NCBI GenBank assembly: GCA_946887045.1
Contig: CAMPKC010000005.1
Coordinates: forward strand, 1-64,000
DNA: 64,000 bases
Reading direction: 5' to 3'
Source of the DNA: an uncultured Sphingobacteriaceae bacterium
GTDB taxonomy: Bacteria; Bacteroidota; Bacteroidia; Sphingobacteriales; Sphingobacteriaceae
A model generated the notes under the pieces. That model was not told the DNA's origin. It made no database searches and saw only the letters and a program-made list of their open reading frames with translations. Shown in pieces: positions 21,801-29,790 of the stretch. A program made the translations under genes and the position numbers. Numbering within the stretch: the stretch's first letter is position 1; every line of letters begins with the position of its first letter.

Positions 21801-22846
21801 AAGAATATAAGGATAAGATTTTCGAACCTTTTTTTCGCTTGGAGCATAATTCCAAAGAAGCCGGTACGGGCATCGGACTTCCTTTATCACGTTCACTTAC
21901 CGAACTTCACAAGGGCACTCTTGAATTAAAAAATTCAGGAGAAAACACCAACATCTTTTTGCTTTCAATTCCTATCCATCAAGACAATGAAATTAACCTG
22001 ACGGATTATGACACGACTGAAAATAATGAAACTTTAATCGAAGAAACTGAGGAAACCGATAAAAACATCAATTCGACAAAGCCTTCAATTTTAATTGTAG
22101 AAGACAACAAAGAAATTCTCAATTACTTACACAAAGAGCTCTCTGGAAGTTATAATATTAAGAAAGCCTACAACGGAAAAGAAGCACTGGACACTCTTAT
22201 CCATGATCATATTCAATTAGTGATAAGCGATATTATGATGCCCATTATGGACGGTATAGAACTTTGTAAAAAAATGAAGAACGATTTTCAGTTCAGCCAT
22301 ATACCAATCATACTACTAACTGCAAAGAACTCTATTAATTCTAAGATTGAAGGTTTGGAGGTCGGAGCTGATGCTTACATCGAGAAACCTTTTTCCTTTG
22401 AATACCTCTTAGCCCAGATTAACAATCTACTTATAAACCGAAATATAATCAAGGAATACTTCGCCCGCTCTCCTTTAAGTCACATTAAGGGTATTGCCTA
22501 CTCAAAAGCTGATAAAGATTTTCTGGAGAAATTAAACTCAATCATTTATGAACATATAACAGATATGGATTTAGATGTTGATCAGTTATCGAGTATGATG
22601 AATATGAGCAGGCCGACGCTATACAGGAAAATCAAAGGACTTTCTAATCTTACTCCAAATGAATTAATCAATCTCTCCAGACTTAAAAAAGCTGCGGAGC
22701 TTCTTGCTGAAGGAGATTATAAGATAAATGAAGTCGCCAATATGGTTGGATATAGCATGCCTACTAACTTTTCCAGGGATTTTCAAAAGCAATTTGGAGT
22801 AAGTCCCTCAAATTATATTGTGGGCTTGAAAAAGGATACTGAATAA
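18866..22846 (+). CDS. Hybrid two-component system sensor-regulator (HTCS)
   Basis: A 1326-residue single-protein two-component system. A signal peptide (1-20, ending AFSQ) is followed by a periplasmic sensor of repeated W-F/V-G-T/T-x-x-G-L beta-propeller units (about 25-670) and a Y_Y_Y domain (about 690-765). One membrane helix (about 770-794) precedes a histidine kinase (phospho-acceptor His826 in VAHEIRTPL; ATPase with GTGIGLPL), a receiver domain (Asp1122 in ISDIMMP) and an AraC-type DNA-binding domain (about 1225-1326). The start is TTG at 18866; no upstream in-frame ATG was found and the signal peptide begins right there. It is divergent from the ROK gene and is the obvious regulator of the dextran locus, sensing oligosaccharides in the periplasm. 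Confidence 0.95.
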   Translation: MRFLYYIFVILFFAKPAFSQPSNYYFKNYQVSRGLSSNTVTAITQDKKGFMWFGTRNGLNRFDGNNFKVFKSKLSDTSSIGSNSILSLFEDEEEQLWVGTYKGIYIYDAREEKFSPFKLIPPGEVRYLQGDKDHNMWVVSNQILYQYNLKNHKLTSHIFKNNPTIALHISEQGTLWISTVNGLVKKLNKKTSRFTTYDIVSIFKKDLTIINAMYSIGDTTLIIGTNKHALLLNTKTLTLESLFGQNNPIKTVHVHTILKNPDSNYWLGTETGLIITNIHSKKTSLVAKEVSNPYSINDNIISSLYEDIEGGIWIATYFGGINYYSKHFNNFQKYFPEPGKNSISGNLVHEICKDQYGKLWIGTEDAGLNQMDPQTGHIKRFKPNGPGSLSYHNIHGLVADGDKLWIGTYEHGLDVMDLKTNKVIRHYNAGPNSFTSDFIITLYKTKKADILVGTWNGLFKYNRGNDNFSPIPFFNGHIQSIVEDDKGTIWVGTYGGGLYYYNPATNKKGRIEYKQGKSNGLISNYINNLYQDDKKNFWLCTEGGLSKLNPATGKIINYTFEDGLPDNQIFRIVEDKNGSFWISTSKGLSHFNPETTTFINYNTSHGLPTEQFNYNSSFKNSDGTLFFGTVRGLISFKPSQFIRNRFVPPVYITGIKVNNEDVEINKEGSLLKQALMYSESLTLPYDKANISLDVAALSYVIPEMNSYLYKMEGIDKNWIALKEYRKIFYTNLPPGNYVLKIKGSNNESIWNQNETSLAIKITPPFWATNVAYLVYILIIVSIIFIIFWYYRLALFEKSKRRIEIMEINKEREIYNAKIEFFTNVAHEIRTPLTLIKMPLDKLISTQSDDPETTESLNMMKKNTNRLIDLTNQLLDFRKAEANKFSLNFSNTNINELLNDVFFTFKPAAEQKDLNYKLELPRIALQAFVDQEALKKIISNLINNAIKYANEKVLVKLLPFSSDDIVFNIEFRNDGYIIPEEYKDKIFEPFFRLEHNSKEAGTGIGLPLSRSLTELHKGTLELKNSGENTNIFLLSIPIHQDNEINLTDYDTTENNETLIEETEETDKNINSTKPSILIVEDNKEILNYLHKELSGSYNIKKAYNGKEALDTLIHDHIQLVISDIMMPIMDGIELCKKMKNDFQFSHIPIILLTAKNSINSKIEGLEVGADAYIEKPFSFEYLLAQINNLLINRNIIKEYFARSPLSHIKGIAYSKADKDFLEKLNSIIYEHITDMDLDVDQLSSMMNMSRPTLYRKIKGLSNLTPNELINLSRLKKAAELLAEGDYKINEVANMVGYSMPTNFSRDFQKQFGVSPSNYIVGLKKDTE

Positions 22847-22972
22847 AAAACACCTTCCTGATAAGAGTACTGCCAACAATTCATCATAGGGATCTAACAT
22901 ACTATGATGAATCTTCAACGTAGTGAACTACTTCTCTTTGATCCTTCTGGTTCGAATTCATCCAATATTTGA

Positions 22973-23934
22973 TTACTTCAAAAGCCGAATTACCTCTTTC
23001 TGAATTTCATCTACTATATCCCAATTTTTTGAAATATAGACGTCTGTAACAGAGTTTGATTTGTCTTTATGATTTAGAGCCAAAGCGACATCATCTTTTG
23101 AAAATCGACATTTATTTCTGGCCAGATCCCCAAACGCATGCCTGGCATCATAAAACTCGAGATGAGAAATTTTCAATTCTTTTCCAATTGCACGCATGCC
23201 AATACTCAATGCTCGATCGAGAGATATATGACTCGCATAACGATTTTGCAACTTTCCGGCATATTGATTATACAGATCCATTGCATCCTCAGGAATACCA
23301 ACACTAATGAAGGCTCGGTCCTTTCTCCTGTTTTTTGTTTTCGACCTATTGTAATCAATCCAACGGGTTGGATTATCGACTGGAGGTATTCTATACATGT
23401 CCACCGCATTCATTCCACATAAATAAAAGCTAAGCATAAAAAAATCTCTAGCCAACTCCAACCTCCCTCCGCTTGGCAATGCAAGATCTCTGATCGTTTT
23501 AATTTGTTTAATGTTAAGCTTCTTCTTCGTATTTGCAGGAATTTCTACAAGTTTATACTCATGAAAAGGATAGTGTTTCACAACAATTACTCCCATATCT
23601 TCATCATTGTAATGCTCCCTGACCGCATTAAACAATATTCGGAGATCCCGCATATGATTATGGAGCCCTGTGTCGCTAAGACCTTTAACTGTTCGGGTAA
23701 CTGGCTCTTTGAATTGGCTTAACCGAGTGATAACTCTAGGGCATCTTAAATGCGCCTCATAAGCTGTTTTGCACTCACGAAATGTTGGGTATCGATATAA
23801 GCCGATTGCCTTTTATGTGTAACCCTAATCTTCACATTCCACGTTACATCCTTTTTTTGTGATGGGATAAAATCACTTCTTTGACTGTCGCCATAATAAA
23901 TCATTAGCGGACGATGCTTTACGTTGTAAAACAT
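22973..23934 (-). pseudogene. Tyrosine recombinase/integrase, broken by an internal deletion
   Basis: Two out-of-frame pieces of one Bacteroidota-type integrase are seen. The upstream piece (23746-23934) has the arm-binding domain with VTHKRQSAYIDTQHFV. The downstream piece is open from about 23760 to 22973 and begins, without a start codon, with TAYEAHLR and later GLHNHMRDLR, the end of the core-binding domain, followed by the catalytic domain (ARDFFMLSFYLCGMN, YDARHAFGD, ALNHKD, Tyr in DVYI). The two meet within about 20 bases near 23750. About 90-120 residues normally lying between them are missing, by comparison with the usual ~400-residue length (estimate). An ATG at 23653 could still yield a 226-residue catalytic fragment. 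It lies directly downstream of tRNA-Phe, a classic integration site. Confidence 0.82.
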
Positions 23935-24038
23935 TTGTAAAACATTTACGTCCAGTTCAACAAAAAAATCTGTCTGATTGCTAAGCGCCCGATTGAGCTA
24001 TTATGGAAGAGAGCGATCCGAAACCGCCTTTAGACAAC

Positions 24039-24073
24039 AAAAAACCCATTATTTCTCGAATAATGGGTTTTTT
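24039..24073 (-). terminator. Terminator of tRNA-Phe
   Basis: A perfect 15-bp stem (24039-24053 with 24059-24073) closes a five-base loop. On the minus strand the descending arm ends in six T followed by GTTGTC. It begins eight bases after the tRNA 3' end. Confidence 0.85.
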
Positions 24074-24080
24074 AAATCTG

Positions 24081-24153
24081 TGGTACCAGCTGGAATCGAA
24101 CCAGCGACACAAGGATTTTCAGTCCTTTGCTCTACCAACTGAGCTATGGTACC
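24081..24153 (-). tRNA. tRNA-Phe (anticodon GAA)
   Basis: The 73-base minus-strand sequence folds as a full cloverleaf: a 7-bp acceptor (GGTACCA with TGGTACC), D-arm GCTC/GAGC, anticodon stem AAGGA/TCCTT with loop CTGAAAA (anticodon GAA), a five-base variable loop, and T-arm GCTGG-TTCGATT-CCAGC. The discriminator is A and the CCA end is not encoded. A TACATTTG -7-like box lies 17 bases upstream. The integrase remnant starts 147 bases beyond its 3' end. Confidence 0.97.
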
Positions 24154-24169
24154 AGCCCCTTTGGGACTG

Positions 24170-24177
24170 CAAATGTA
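24170..24177 (-). promoter_or_regulatory. -7 box of the tRNA-Phe promoter
   Basis: On the minus strand this reads TACATTTG, an exact TAnnTTTG match placed 17 bases before the mature tRNA 5' end. The -33 region is AT-rich without an exact TTTG. Confidence 0.55.
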
Positions 24178-24599
24178 GCGTCTTTTTTCATTTATAAAAA
24201 CATTTTTTCAAATATTACCTATTCTACGTCCAAAGAAAATCCACCCAAACCCAAAAGTCACTGCAAAACAACACCTTAAGACAAAACAGAGAATACATTT
24301 TAATTAATGAAACAACAACCCCATGACCCAACTCGAAAAAGAATCTTGAATATTCCACAAATTTTGACACGCGCCATCACCAAAGTAAACCATAATCGAA
24401 AACACAACGGATCAAAAACGCGCCATCAAGTTACCTAAGCCAAAACCTACCAGACATTCTGAGGTTTATAATGAGTCAATCTCTTCTTTTTAAATTAATG
24501 CTTTTTAACCTTTTCTAAGTTTAACCTGATTTTTTTTATAAATTATACTCTTTAATAAAATTGCTTTTTAACAGAACACTTGGCTCAATAATATCGGTC
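24178..24599. other. Intergenic region upstream of the Fe-S oxidoreductase genes
   Basis: About 420 bases without a credible gene. It holds AT-rich sequence near 24480-24560 that could carry the promoter of the Fe-S genes, and an 11-bp direct repeat (24369-24379 and 24418-24428). I recognise no RNA element. Confidence 0.5.
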
Positions 24600-25907
24600 A
24601 TGATAGAACAAGCGCTTTTCCTTTTACTACTTATTCTTGCTATTACATTTTTTACCAAAAATGTGAAAAAAGTGATCAGAAACATAAAACTGGGTCAGCC
24701 GGAAGATCGTTCCGACAATCCGGTCTTAAGGTGGAAGACGATGTTAAAGGTCGCCTTCGGACAAACAAAAATGATTGCACGGCCTATCCCTGCCCTCTTA
24801 CACTTCTTCGTATATGCAGGCTTCATAATTATAAATATAGAAGTCGTGGAAATAATTCTAGACGGAATTGTCGGCACACATAGAATTTTCGCCAGTCCCT
24901 TAGGTTCTTTTTATACCTTCCTCATTGCCTCGTTTGAGTGGCTGGCAATCAGTGTCATTATAGCCTGTACCATATTTCTTGTAAGAAGAAACATATTGAG
25001 GATTAGGCGCTTCTTTGGAGTCGAGATGACGCCCTGGCCACGATCAGATGCCAATTACATACTGTACTTCGAAATAATATTAATGTCAGCCTTTTTGCTG
25101 ATGAATGCATCGGATTATAAACTTCAACCACTTATTACAGACAACCACCTAAGTTCCTCAACATTCCCTATAAGCTCGCTATTAGCCGACATTTTACCTT
25201 CCAATACCGACATGTTACACTCTTCAGAGCGCCTGTTTTGGTGGCTACACATTATAGGGATCTTCGTATTCCTTAATTACCTGCCCTACTCAAAGCACTT
25301 TCACATTTTAATGGCTTTTCCTAATACCTATTATTCAAAACTATCGCCTAGCGCTGAACTGAATAATATGGCAGTAGTCACTAACGAAGTGAAAGCGATG
25401 ACAGACCCATCCTTTCAGCCTGTAGAATTAACGAATCCGGGTACTTTTGGGGCTAAGGATGTTAATGAGCTATCCTGGAAAAGCTTAATGGACGCGTATA
25501 CCTGTACAGAATGCGGAAGATGCACATCTGAATGCCCCGCAAATATTACTGGCAAATTATTGTCACCCCGCAAAATTGTAATGGACACCCGTGACCGGCT
25601 TACCGAAGTAGGCGAAAATATTGACAAACATGGCAAAGATTACTTAGATGGGAAAAGCTTATTAGATGATTATATTTCCAGGGAAGAGCTATGGGCATGC
25701 ACCACCTGTCAGGCTTGCATTAAAGCTTGCCCTGTCAATATTGACCCATTAGCTATAATAATGGATTTAAGAAGATATATTGTTATGGAGGAATCAAAAG
25801 CCCCCTCCAGTATTAATAACATGCTCAGCAACATAGAAAACAACGCCGCACCCTGGAAGTACTCAGCATCTGATCGCTTTAACTGGGCACAAAACATTAA
25901 CACGTAA
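24600..25907 (+). CDS. Membrane-bound 4Fe-4S oxidoreductase subunit (heterodisulfide-reductase-like)
   Basis: I choose ATG at 24600 (435 residues); a TTG at 24561 would add 13 residues without similarity to the membrane-start pattern. The N-terminal half has about five membrane helices, with a cytochrome-b/NarI-like look and several histidines. The C-terminal half carries two cluster motifs, CTECGRCTSECP and CTTCQACIKACP, each fit to hold a 4Fe-4S cluster. Proteins of this shape pass electrons between a soluble donor and membrane quinone. It is followed two bases later by a cysteine-rich partner gene. Such pairs occur beside electron-transfer flavoproteins in Bacteroidota, but no ETF gene is in this window, so the donor is unknown. 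Confidence 0.82.
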   Translation: MIEQALFLLLLILAITFFTKNVKKVIRNIKLGQPEDRSDNPVLRWKTMLKVAFGQTKMIARPIPALLHFFVYAGFIIINIEVVEIILDGIVGTHRIFASPLGSFYTFLIASFEWLAISVIIACTIFLVRRNILRIRRFFGVEMTPWPRSDANYILYFEIILMSAFLLMNASDYKLQPLITDNHLSSSTFPISSLLADILPSNTDMLHSSERLFWWLHIIGIFVFLNYLPYSKHFHILMAFPNTYYSKLSPSAELNNMAVVTNEVKAMTDPSFQPVELTNPGTFGAKDVNELSWKSLMDAYTCTECGRCTSECPANITGKLLSPRKIVMDTRDRLTEVGENIDKHGKDYLDGKSLLDDYISREELWACTTCQACIKACPVNIDPLAIIMDLRRYIVMEESKAPSSINNMLSNIENNAAPWKYSASDRFNWAQNINT

Positions 25908-25909
25908 TT

Positions 25910-26728
25910 ATGACAGATCATATTAATGGACAAGACAAGCAGCCGCTTATAATCCCGACAATGGCAGAAATGATTGCCGGCGGCAAGCAACCAGAAATTT
26001 TATTTTGGGTAGGATGCGCAGGCAGCTTTGATGAACGTGCTCAACGGATAACAATTTCTGTTTGTAAAATACTTCAGCATGTTGGCATTAGCTATGCGGT
26101 GTTAGGCACAGAGGAATCTTGTACCGGAGATCCGGCTAAAAGAGCGGGAAACGAATTTCTGTTTCAAATGCAGGCAATGTCAAACATCGAGGTACTAAAC
26201 GAATATAACATCCAGAAAATCGTCACCGGATGCCCTCATTGCTTTAACACCATTAAAAATGAGTATCCATCACTCGGCGGCAGTTATGAAGTGATCCATC
26301 ACACGCAATTAATTCAACAACTAATTGATGAGGGTAAGTTAAAAGCGGCAAACGGAGAAAGTTTCATAGGGAAAAAAATAACATTTCACGACCCTTGTTA
26401 TCTTGGCAGAGGGAATAAGGTATATGAAGCTCCACGTAAAGTGTTAGAAGCTTTAGATGCCGACCTTGTAGAAATGAAACGTTGCAAAGCAAACGGATTA
26501 TGTTGCGGAGCCGGCGGGGCTCAGCTTTTTAAGGAGCCAGAACCTGGAAAAAAAGACATTAATGTTGAGAGAGTAGAGGAAGCGCTCAAAACTCAGTCCA
26601 GTATTATTGCTGCAGCATGTCCATTTTGTATGACGATGCTTCGGGACGGTGTAAAACACCTCCAAAAAGAACAGGATGTAGAAGTTCTGGATATTGCCGA
26701 AATAACAGTAAGAGCCAATGGCTTATAA
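25910..26728 (+). CDS. (Fe-S)-binding protein with two CCG cysteine-rich domains
   Basis: A 272-residue soluble protein of the HdrB/GlpC/LldE C-terminal kind. The first cysteine-rich domain has WVGCAGS, ESCTGDP and GCPHCF; the second has HDPCYLGR, CCGAGG and CPFC. Each CCG domain can bind a non-cubane iron-sulphur cluster or a disulfide substrate. It starts two bases after the membrane subunit and is surely translated with it, so the two probably form one complex. A weak hairpin at 26966-26986 could end the transcript. The physiological electron pair is not evident. Confidence 0.85.
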   Translation: MTDHINGQDKQPLIIPTMAEMIAGGKQPEILFWVGCAGSFDERAQRITISVCKILQHVGISYAVLGTEESCTGDPAKRAGNEFLFQMQAMSNIEVLNEYNIQKIVTGCPHCFNTIKNEYPSLGGSYEVIHHTQLIQQLIDEGKLKAANGESFIGKKITFHDPCYLGRGNKVYEAPRKVLEALDADLVEMKRCKANGLCCGAGGAQLFKEPEPGKKDINVERVEEALKTQSSIIAAACPFCMTMLRDGVKHLQKEQDVEVLDIAEITVRANGL

Positions 26729-27098
26729 ATCAAAATGCTAATTTTTTATGCTTCGCTGATAAACGAATTTTAGAAAACCTGGCATCAGTTTAAAGAATTC
26801 AACAGCAAATATTCTAAAGTTTGTCATTATAGGCGTTGTCTTAGTAGTGTTTCCAAAGATATGGTCTAATTTTTAATAAAACAATACCAAATTACGGGTA
26901 TTTATAAAAGAACAATACCTAATCAATCGTTAAAAGCAGATAAGTATCACCTAACTATCAACACTCCTGTTGTATACCCCAACAGGTATTTTTGATATAG
27001 TAGAAATAGGATTAACATATCTATAGACTTTTGAGCTGAAGAAACATTTTTGACGGCGTATCAACGCATACGATTTAAAGAATTTGTAATTTTGATTT
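26729..27098. other. Intergenic region after the Fe-S genes
   Basis: About 370 AT-rich bases. It contains a 7-bp hairpin with a T-run (26966-26986) and a TAATTTTG -7-like box at 27087-27094, only five bases before the next ATG. No open reading frame of note is present. Confidence 0.5.
26966..26986 (+). terminator. Possible terminator after the Fe-S genes
   Basis: CCTGTTG (26966-26972) pairs with CAACAGG (26980-26986), followed by TATTTTT. It is about 240 bases past the last stop codon, so it may instead belong to an unseen short transcript. Confidence 0.45.
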
Positions 27099-27584
27099 AT
27101 GGAAATCTCTAAAAACTCCAGAGTTTGGATCTATCAGTCTAACCGTCCGTTTTCTTTGCATGAAGAACATCGGATTAAGGAAAAATTAAATGACTTTATA
27201 AGCCAGTGGGAAGCCCATGGCAATAAACTGACTGCCAAAGTAGAAATCCATTATAACAGGTTTATCATGCTGATGGTAGATGAAGAACAAGCAGGCGCGA
27301 CGGGTTGCTCGATCGATAAATCTGTAAATCTGATGAAGCATATTGAAGAAGAATTTGAGATTAACCTTTTCGATCGATTCAATATTGCTTATCGCGACAC
27401 AAGCGGTATCCATTCGTGCACTCGCGAAGAATTTGAAAAATTGATCAGTGAAGGTACAGTAACAGAAAACACCATTGTATTTAACAATTTAATTCAAACA
27501 GTTTCAGAACTCGAGAATAATTGGGAAGTACCTTTTAACAAAAGCTGGCATCCACGAGTATTCGGCAATTTAATAAAGGCCTGA
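27099..27584 (+). CDS. Conserved hypothetical protein (often misnamed ABC transporter ATPase)
   Basis: A 161-residue soluble protein conserved in Bacteroidota. Some databases label the family ABC transporter ATPase, but no Walker A or ABC signature is visible. Conserved-looking features are WIYQSNRPFS near the start, GCSIDKSVNL mid-protein and SWHPRVFG near the end. A TAATTTTG box five bases upstream suggests a very short or absent leader. The gene ends eight bases before the convergent mtgA stop. Function unknown. Confidence 0.75.
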   Translation: MEISKNSRVWIYQSNRPFSLHEEHRIKEKLNDFISQWEAHGNKLTAKVEIHYNRFIMLMVDEEQAGATGCSIDKSVNLMKHIEEEFEINLFDRFNIAYRDTSGIHSCTREEFEKLISEGTVTENTIVFNNLIQTVSELENNWEVPFNKSWHPRVFGNLIKA

Positions 27585-27592
27585 TTAGCTTA

Positions 27593-28321
27593 CTAGTCAA
27601 ATTTTAAATTTCTAATTCGACGCATATTTCGTAGAATCAAATACTGTTTGTGATAGATATATGGAGTAGGCTTTGCCGGTGTCCAGCGTCGCGGGTTAGG
27701 CAATACAGCTATAAGTAAAGCCGCCTGTGCTTTACTTAACCGGGTGGCTGGTTTCTTATAATAAAACCGAGTAGCTGCTTCAGCACCATAGATACCATCT
27801 CCCATTTCAATCACGTTCAGGTAAACTTCCATAATCCTCTTTTTGCTCCATAACAGTTCAATAAAAGCCGTAAAATATGCTTCGAAACCTTTTCTAATCC
27901 ACGATCTGCCGGGCCACAAGAAAACATTCTTAGCTGTTTGCTGGCTAATAGTGCTTCCACCTCGGATCGGCTTACCGGCCTGATTTTTATTGTATGCTTT
28001 TTGTATGGATTTAACATCGAAGCCCCAATGTTTCAAAAACTGAGCGTCTTCGCCAGCCATAGCAGCGTATTTTAAGTTGTCGGACAATTCATCAAAGTCC
28101 CGCCAGCTCTTCTCCATCTTCCAGTCTTTCCCGTCTATCTTGCGTTCGAAGCCTCGTTGAACCATTAACCAGGTGACAGGTGGATTAATAAAACGGTAAA
28201 TCAAAACCCAAAGAATGGTAATTGCAAAAAACCAAAGCAAAATCTTTTTGACTGCTCTATAGACGTTTGAAAAATTAATTGAAGATGATTTTCTACCTGA
28301 CTTGCTTCTTCTACGCGACAT
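27593..28321 (-). CDS. mtgA: Monofunctional biosynthetic peptidoglycan transglycosylase
   Basis: A 242-residue GT51 enzyme that polymerises lipid II into glycan strands on the outer face of the inner membrane. One N-terminal helix (about residues 27-48) anchors it. The GT51 landmarks are present: the catalytic glutamate in AGEDAQF, then RGGSTISQQTAKN, and MEVYLNVIEMGDGIYGAEAA. There is no transpeptidase domain, so it is the monofunctional type. It is convergent with 27099-27584 and separated from rplI by a strong terminator. Confidence 0.95.
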   Translation of the reverse strand: MSRRRSKSGRKSSSINFSNVYRAVKKILLWFFAITILWVLIYRFINPPVTWLMVQRGFERKIDGKDWKMEKSWRDFDELSDNLKYAAMAGEDAQFLKHWGFDVKSIQKAYNKNQAGKPIRGGSTISQQTAKNVFLWPGRSWIRKGFEAYFTAFIELLWSKKRIMEVYLNVIEMGDGIYGAEAATRFYYKKPATRLSKAQAALLIAVLPNPRRWTPAKPTPYIYHKQYLILRNMRRIRNLKFD

Positions 28322-28333
28322 GGGTGCAAAAAT

Positions 28334-28365
28334 AAAAAAGGCGCCCGTTTCGGAGCGCCTTTTTT
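28334..28365 (-). terminator. Terminator of the rpsF-rpsR-rplI operon
   Basis: GGCGC and GCGCC, flanked by A6 and T6 arms, form a strong symmetrical hairpin about 50 bases after the rplI stop. The A/T arms make it potentially active on both strands. Confidence 0.85.
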
Positions 28366-28415
28366 TGATTTAGTGTTTATCAGATCTTTTACAATCCGAT
28401 AATCTAAAGATAGTA

Positions 28416-28859
28416 TTATTCAGCAACTACTTCAAAAGGAACCTGAACTTTAACTTCCTTATGTAAGTTAAGGTTAGCAATATACTCGCCAACAAATTTC
28501 GGTTCAGTTTCGAAAGTAATTCTTCTGCGATCTACTTCAAAGCCTTCTCTTTTTAATGCATCAGCAACTTGAATAGTGTTTACCGCACCAAAGATTTTAC
28601 CACTTTCGCCTGCTTTAGCGCCTACTGTCAATTTAACACCTTCTAATTTCGCAGCAATTGCAAGAGCATCATTTTTGATTTTATCTTGTTTGAATTGCGC
28701 TTGTTTAAGGTTTTCTGCCAATACTTTCTTGGCTGAAGAAGTAGCTAAAGTAGCAAAGCCCTGCGGGATAAGGTAGTTACGACCATAACCTGGTTTTACA
28801 GTTACTACATCGTCCTTTTCGCCAAGGTTTTTAATATCTTGTTTTAAAATAATTTCCAT
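28416..28859 (-). CDS. rplI: 50S ribosomal protein L9
   Basis: 147 residues, the normal length for bacterial L9. The N-terminal domain has MEIILKQDIKNLGEKDDVV and GYGRNYLIPQGFA, which bind 23S rRNA, followed by the long connecting helix and the C-terminal domain. Last gene of the rpsF-rpsR-rplI operon, 13 bases after rpsR, and followed by a terminator. Confidence 0.98.
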   Translation of the reverse strand: MEIILKQDIKNLGEKDDVVTVKPGYGRNYLIPQGFATLATSSAKKVLAENLKQAQFKQDKIKNDALAIAAKLEGVKLTVGAKAGESGKIFGAVNTIQVADALKREGFEVDRRRITFETEPKFVGEYIANLNLHKEVKVQVPFEVVAE

Positions 28860-28872
28860 TTCGCTTACCTCC

Positions 28873-29136
28873 CTATTTTAATGAATCTGTTACATAAGGT
28901 AATATACCAATATGACGGGCACGCTTAACAGCCTGAGCTACTTTACGCTGGAACTTTAATGAAGTTCCTGTAAGACGACGAGGTAAAACTTTACCCTGAT
29001 CGTTAATAAACTTCAAAAGGAAGTTAGCGTCTTTGTAATCAATGTATTTGATTCCGTTTTTCTTAAAACGGCAATATTTTTTACGGTTATCCTCTACTTT
29101 AGGGGCAGTAACGTATTTAATTTGATCTCTTGCCAT
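28873..29136 (-). CDS. rpsR: 30S ribosomal protein S18
   Basis: 87 residues with the S18 core motifs YIDYKDANFLLKFI and RRLTGTSLKFQRKVAQAVKRAR. It binds the 30S platform as a pair with S6. Its ATG overlaps the rpsF stop by one base (TAATG), so translation of the two is coupled, matching their 1:1 pairing. Confidence 0.98.
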   Translation of the reverse strand: MARDQIKYVTAPKVEDNRKKYCRFKKNGIKYIDYKDANFLLKFINDQGKVLPRRLTGTSLKFQRKVAQAVKRARHIGILPYVTDSLK

Positions 29137-29501
29137 TATCCTGCTACCTCCTCAGTTTGAGTTTTTTTCTGGTTGAAAGCTCCGCTACGTTTTTTCTCGC
29201 TGTAAGCAATTGCATGCTTATCAAGAGCAACGGTTAAGAAACGCATGATACGCTCATCACGTCTGTATTCAATCTCCAGTTTGTTAATTAATTCACCCGG
29301 AGCCTTAAATTCAGTTAGGTGATAGTATCCTGTCGTCTTCTTTTGGATAGGATACGCTAGTTTCTTCAAACCCCAATTATCTTCATTGATAATTTCGGCT
29401 CCGTTATCAGTCAAAATACCGCGAAATTTAGCTATTACTTCTTTCGCAGCTTCATCAGATAACAACGGGGTAAGAACGATTAGTGTTTCGTACTGTTGCA
29501 T
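29136..29501 (-). CDS. rpsF: 30S ribosomal protein S6
   Basis: 121 residues. The start MQQYETLIVLTPLLSD and the WGLKKLAYPIQKKTTGYY segment are typical of S6, partner of S18 on the 30S platform; the final 20 residues are a lysine-rich tail. It is the first gene of the operon and has the best consensus promoter in the window, giving a leader of about 35 bases with a small CCCTT/AAGGG hairpin. Confidence 0.98.
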   Translation of the reverse strand: MQQYETLIVLTPLLSDEAAKEVIAKFRGILTDNGAEIINEDNWGLKKLAYPIQKKTTGYYHLTEFKAPGELINKLEIEYRRDERIMRFLTVALDKHAIAYSEKKRSGAFNQKKTQTEEVAG

Positions 29502-29542
29502 TTTCTAATTTTTTGTTAATTATTACCCTTTTTAAGGGGAGG

Positions 29543-29573
29543 CAAATGTAAGAATAAAATCCATCACAACAAA
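29543..29573 (-). promoter_or_regulatory. Promoter of the rpsF-rpsR-rplI operon (Bacteroidota consensus)
   Basis: On the minus strand TTTG (29570-29573) is followed after exactly 19 bases by TACATTTG (29543-29550), a full match to the Bacteroidota TTTG-N19/20-TAnnTTTG promoter. Transcription should begin near 29536. Confidence 0.85.
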
Positions 29574-29665
29574 GCAATTTGCAAAAAGCATTTCTTTATT
29601 AATCAGGCAATTGCAGACAAAGCTTCCCTCCATTAAAAATCCGGATAAAAAAACCAAATACGAAA

Positions 29666-29790
29666 AAAGCGCCTTGAAGGGCGCTTTATAAAACCTAATC
29701 TAAACTATAGTGCAGATCAGCAGCCTAACCACAAGCCTGATCTAATATGAAAACCTAACAGCATTTCTTACGGCAAAAAATAGATAAGGT
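29666..29790 (-). ncRNA. Possible orphan small RNA ending in a terminator
   Basis: A strong hairpin (AAAGCGCC 29666-29673 with GGCGCTTT 29680-29687) is followed on the minus strand by T6, yet no minus-strand gene lies upstream of it before dnaX. Just upstream on that strand is a second 7-bp hairpin (29714-29720 with 29737-29743) and several GTTAGG/GATCAGG-type repeats. This is what a short terminated RNA would look like; the 5' end is a guess and no good promoter was found. Alternatively the hairpin only blocks antisense transcription. Confidence 0.3.

Noticed and set aside
22945..22965. CTGGTTCGAATTC resembling a tRNA T-arm, as a possible att remnant
   Set aside because: Only nine bases match tRNA-Phe, and they lie in the opposite orientation to that expected of an attachment-site duplication.
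24369..24428. 11-bp direct repeat ACGCGCCATCA, 49 bases apart
   Set aside because: Too short, no palindrome and no clear relation to the downstream promoter; could be chance.
29502..29542. S6:S18-binding leader RNA in front of rpsF
   Set aside because: A small CCCTT/AAGGG hairpin exists, but I could not find the recognised core of that leader motif.
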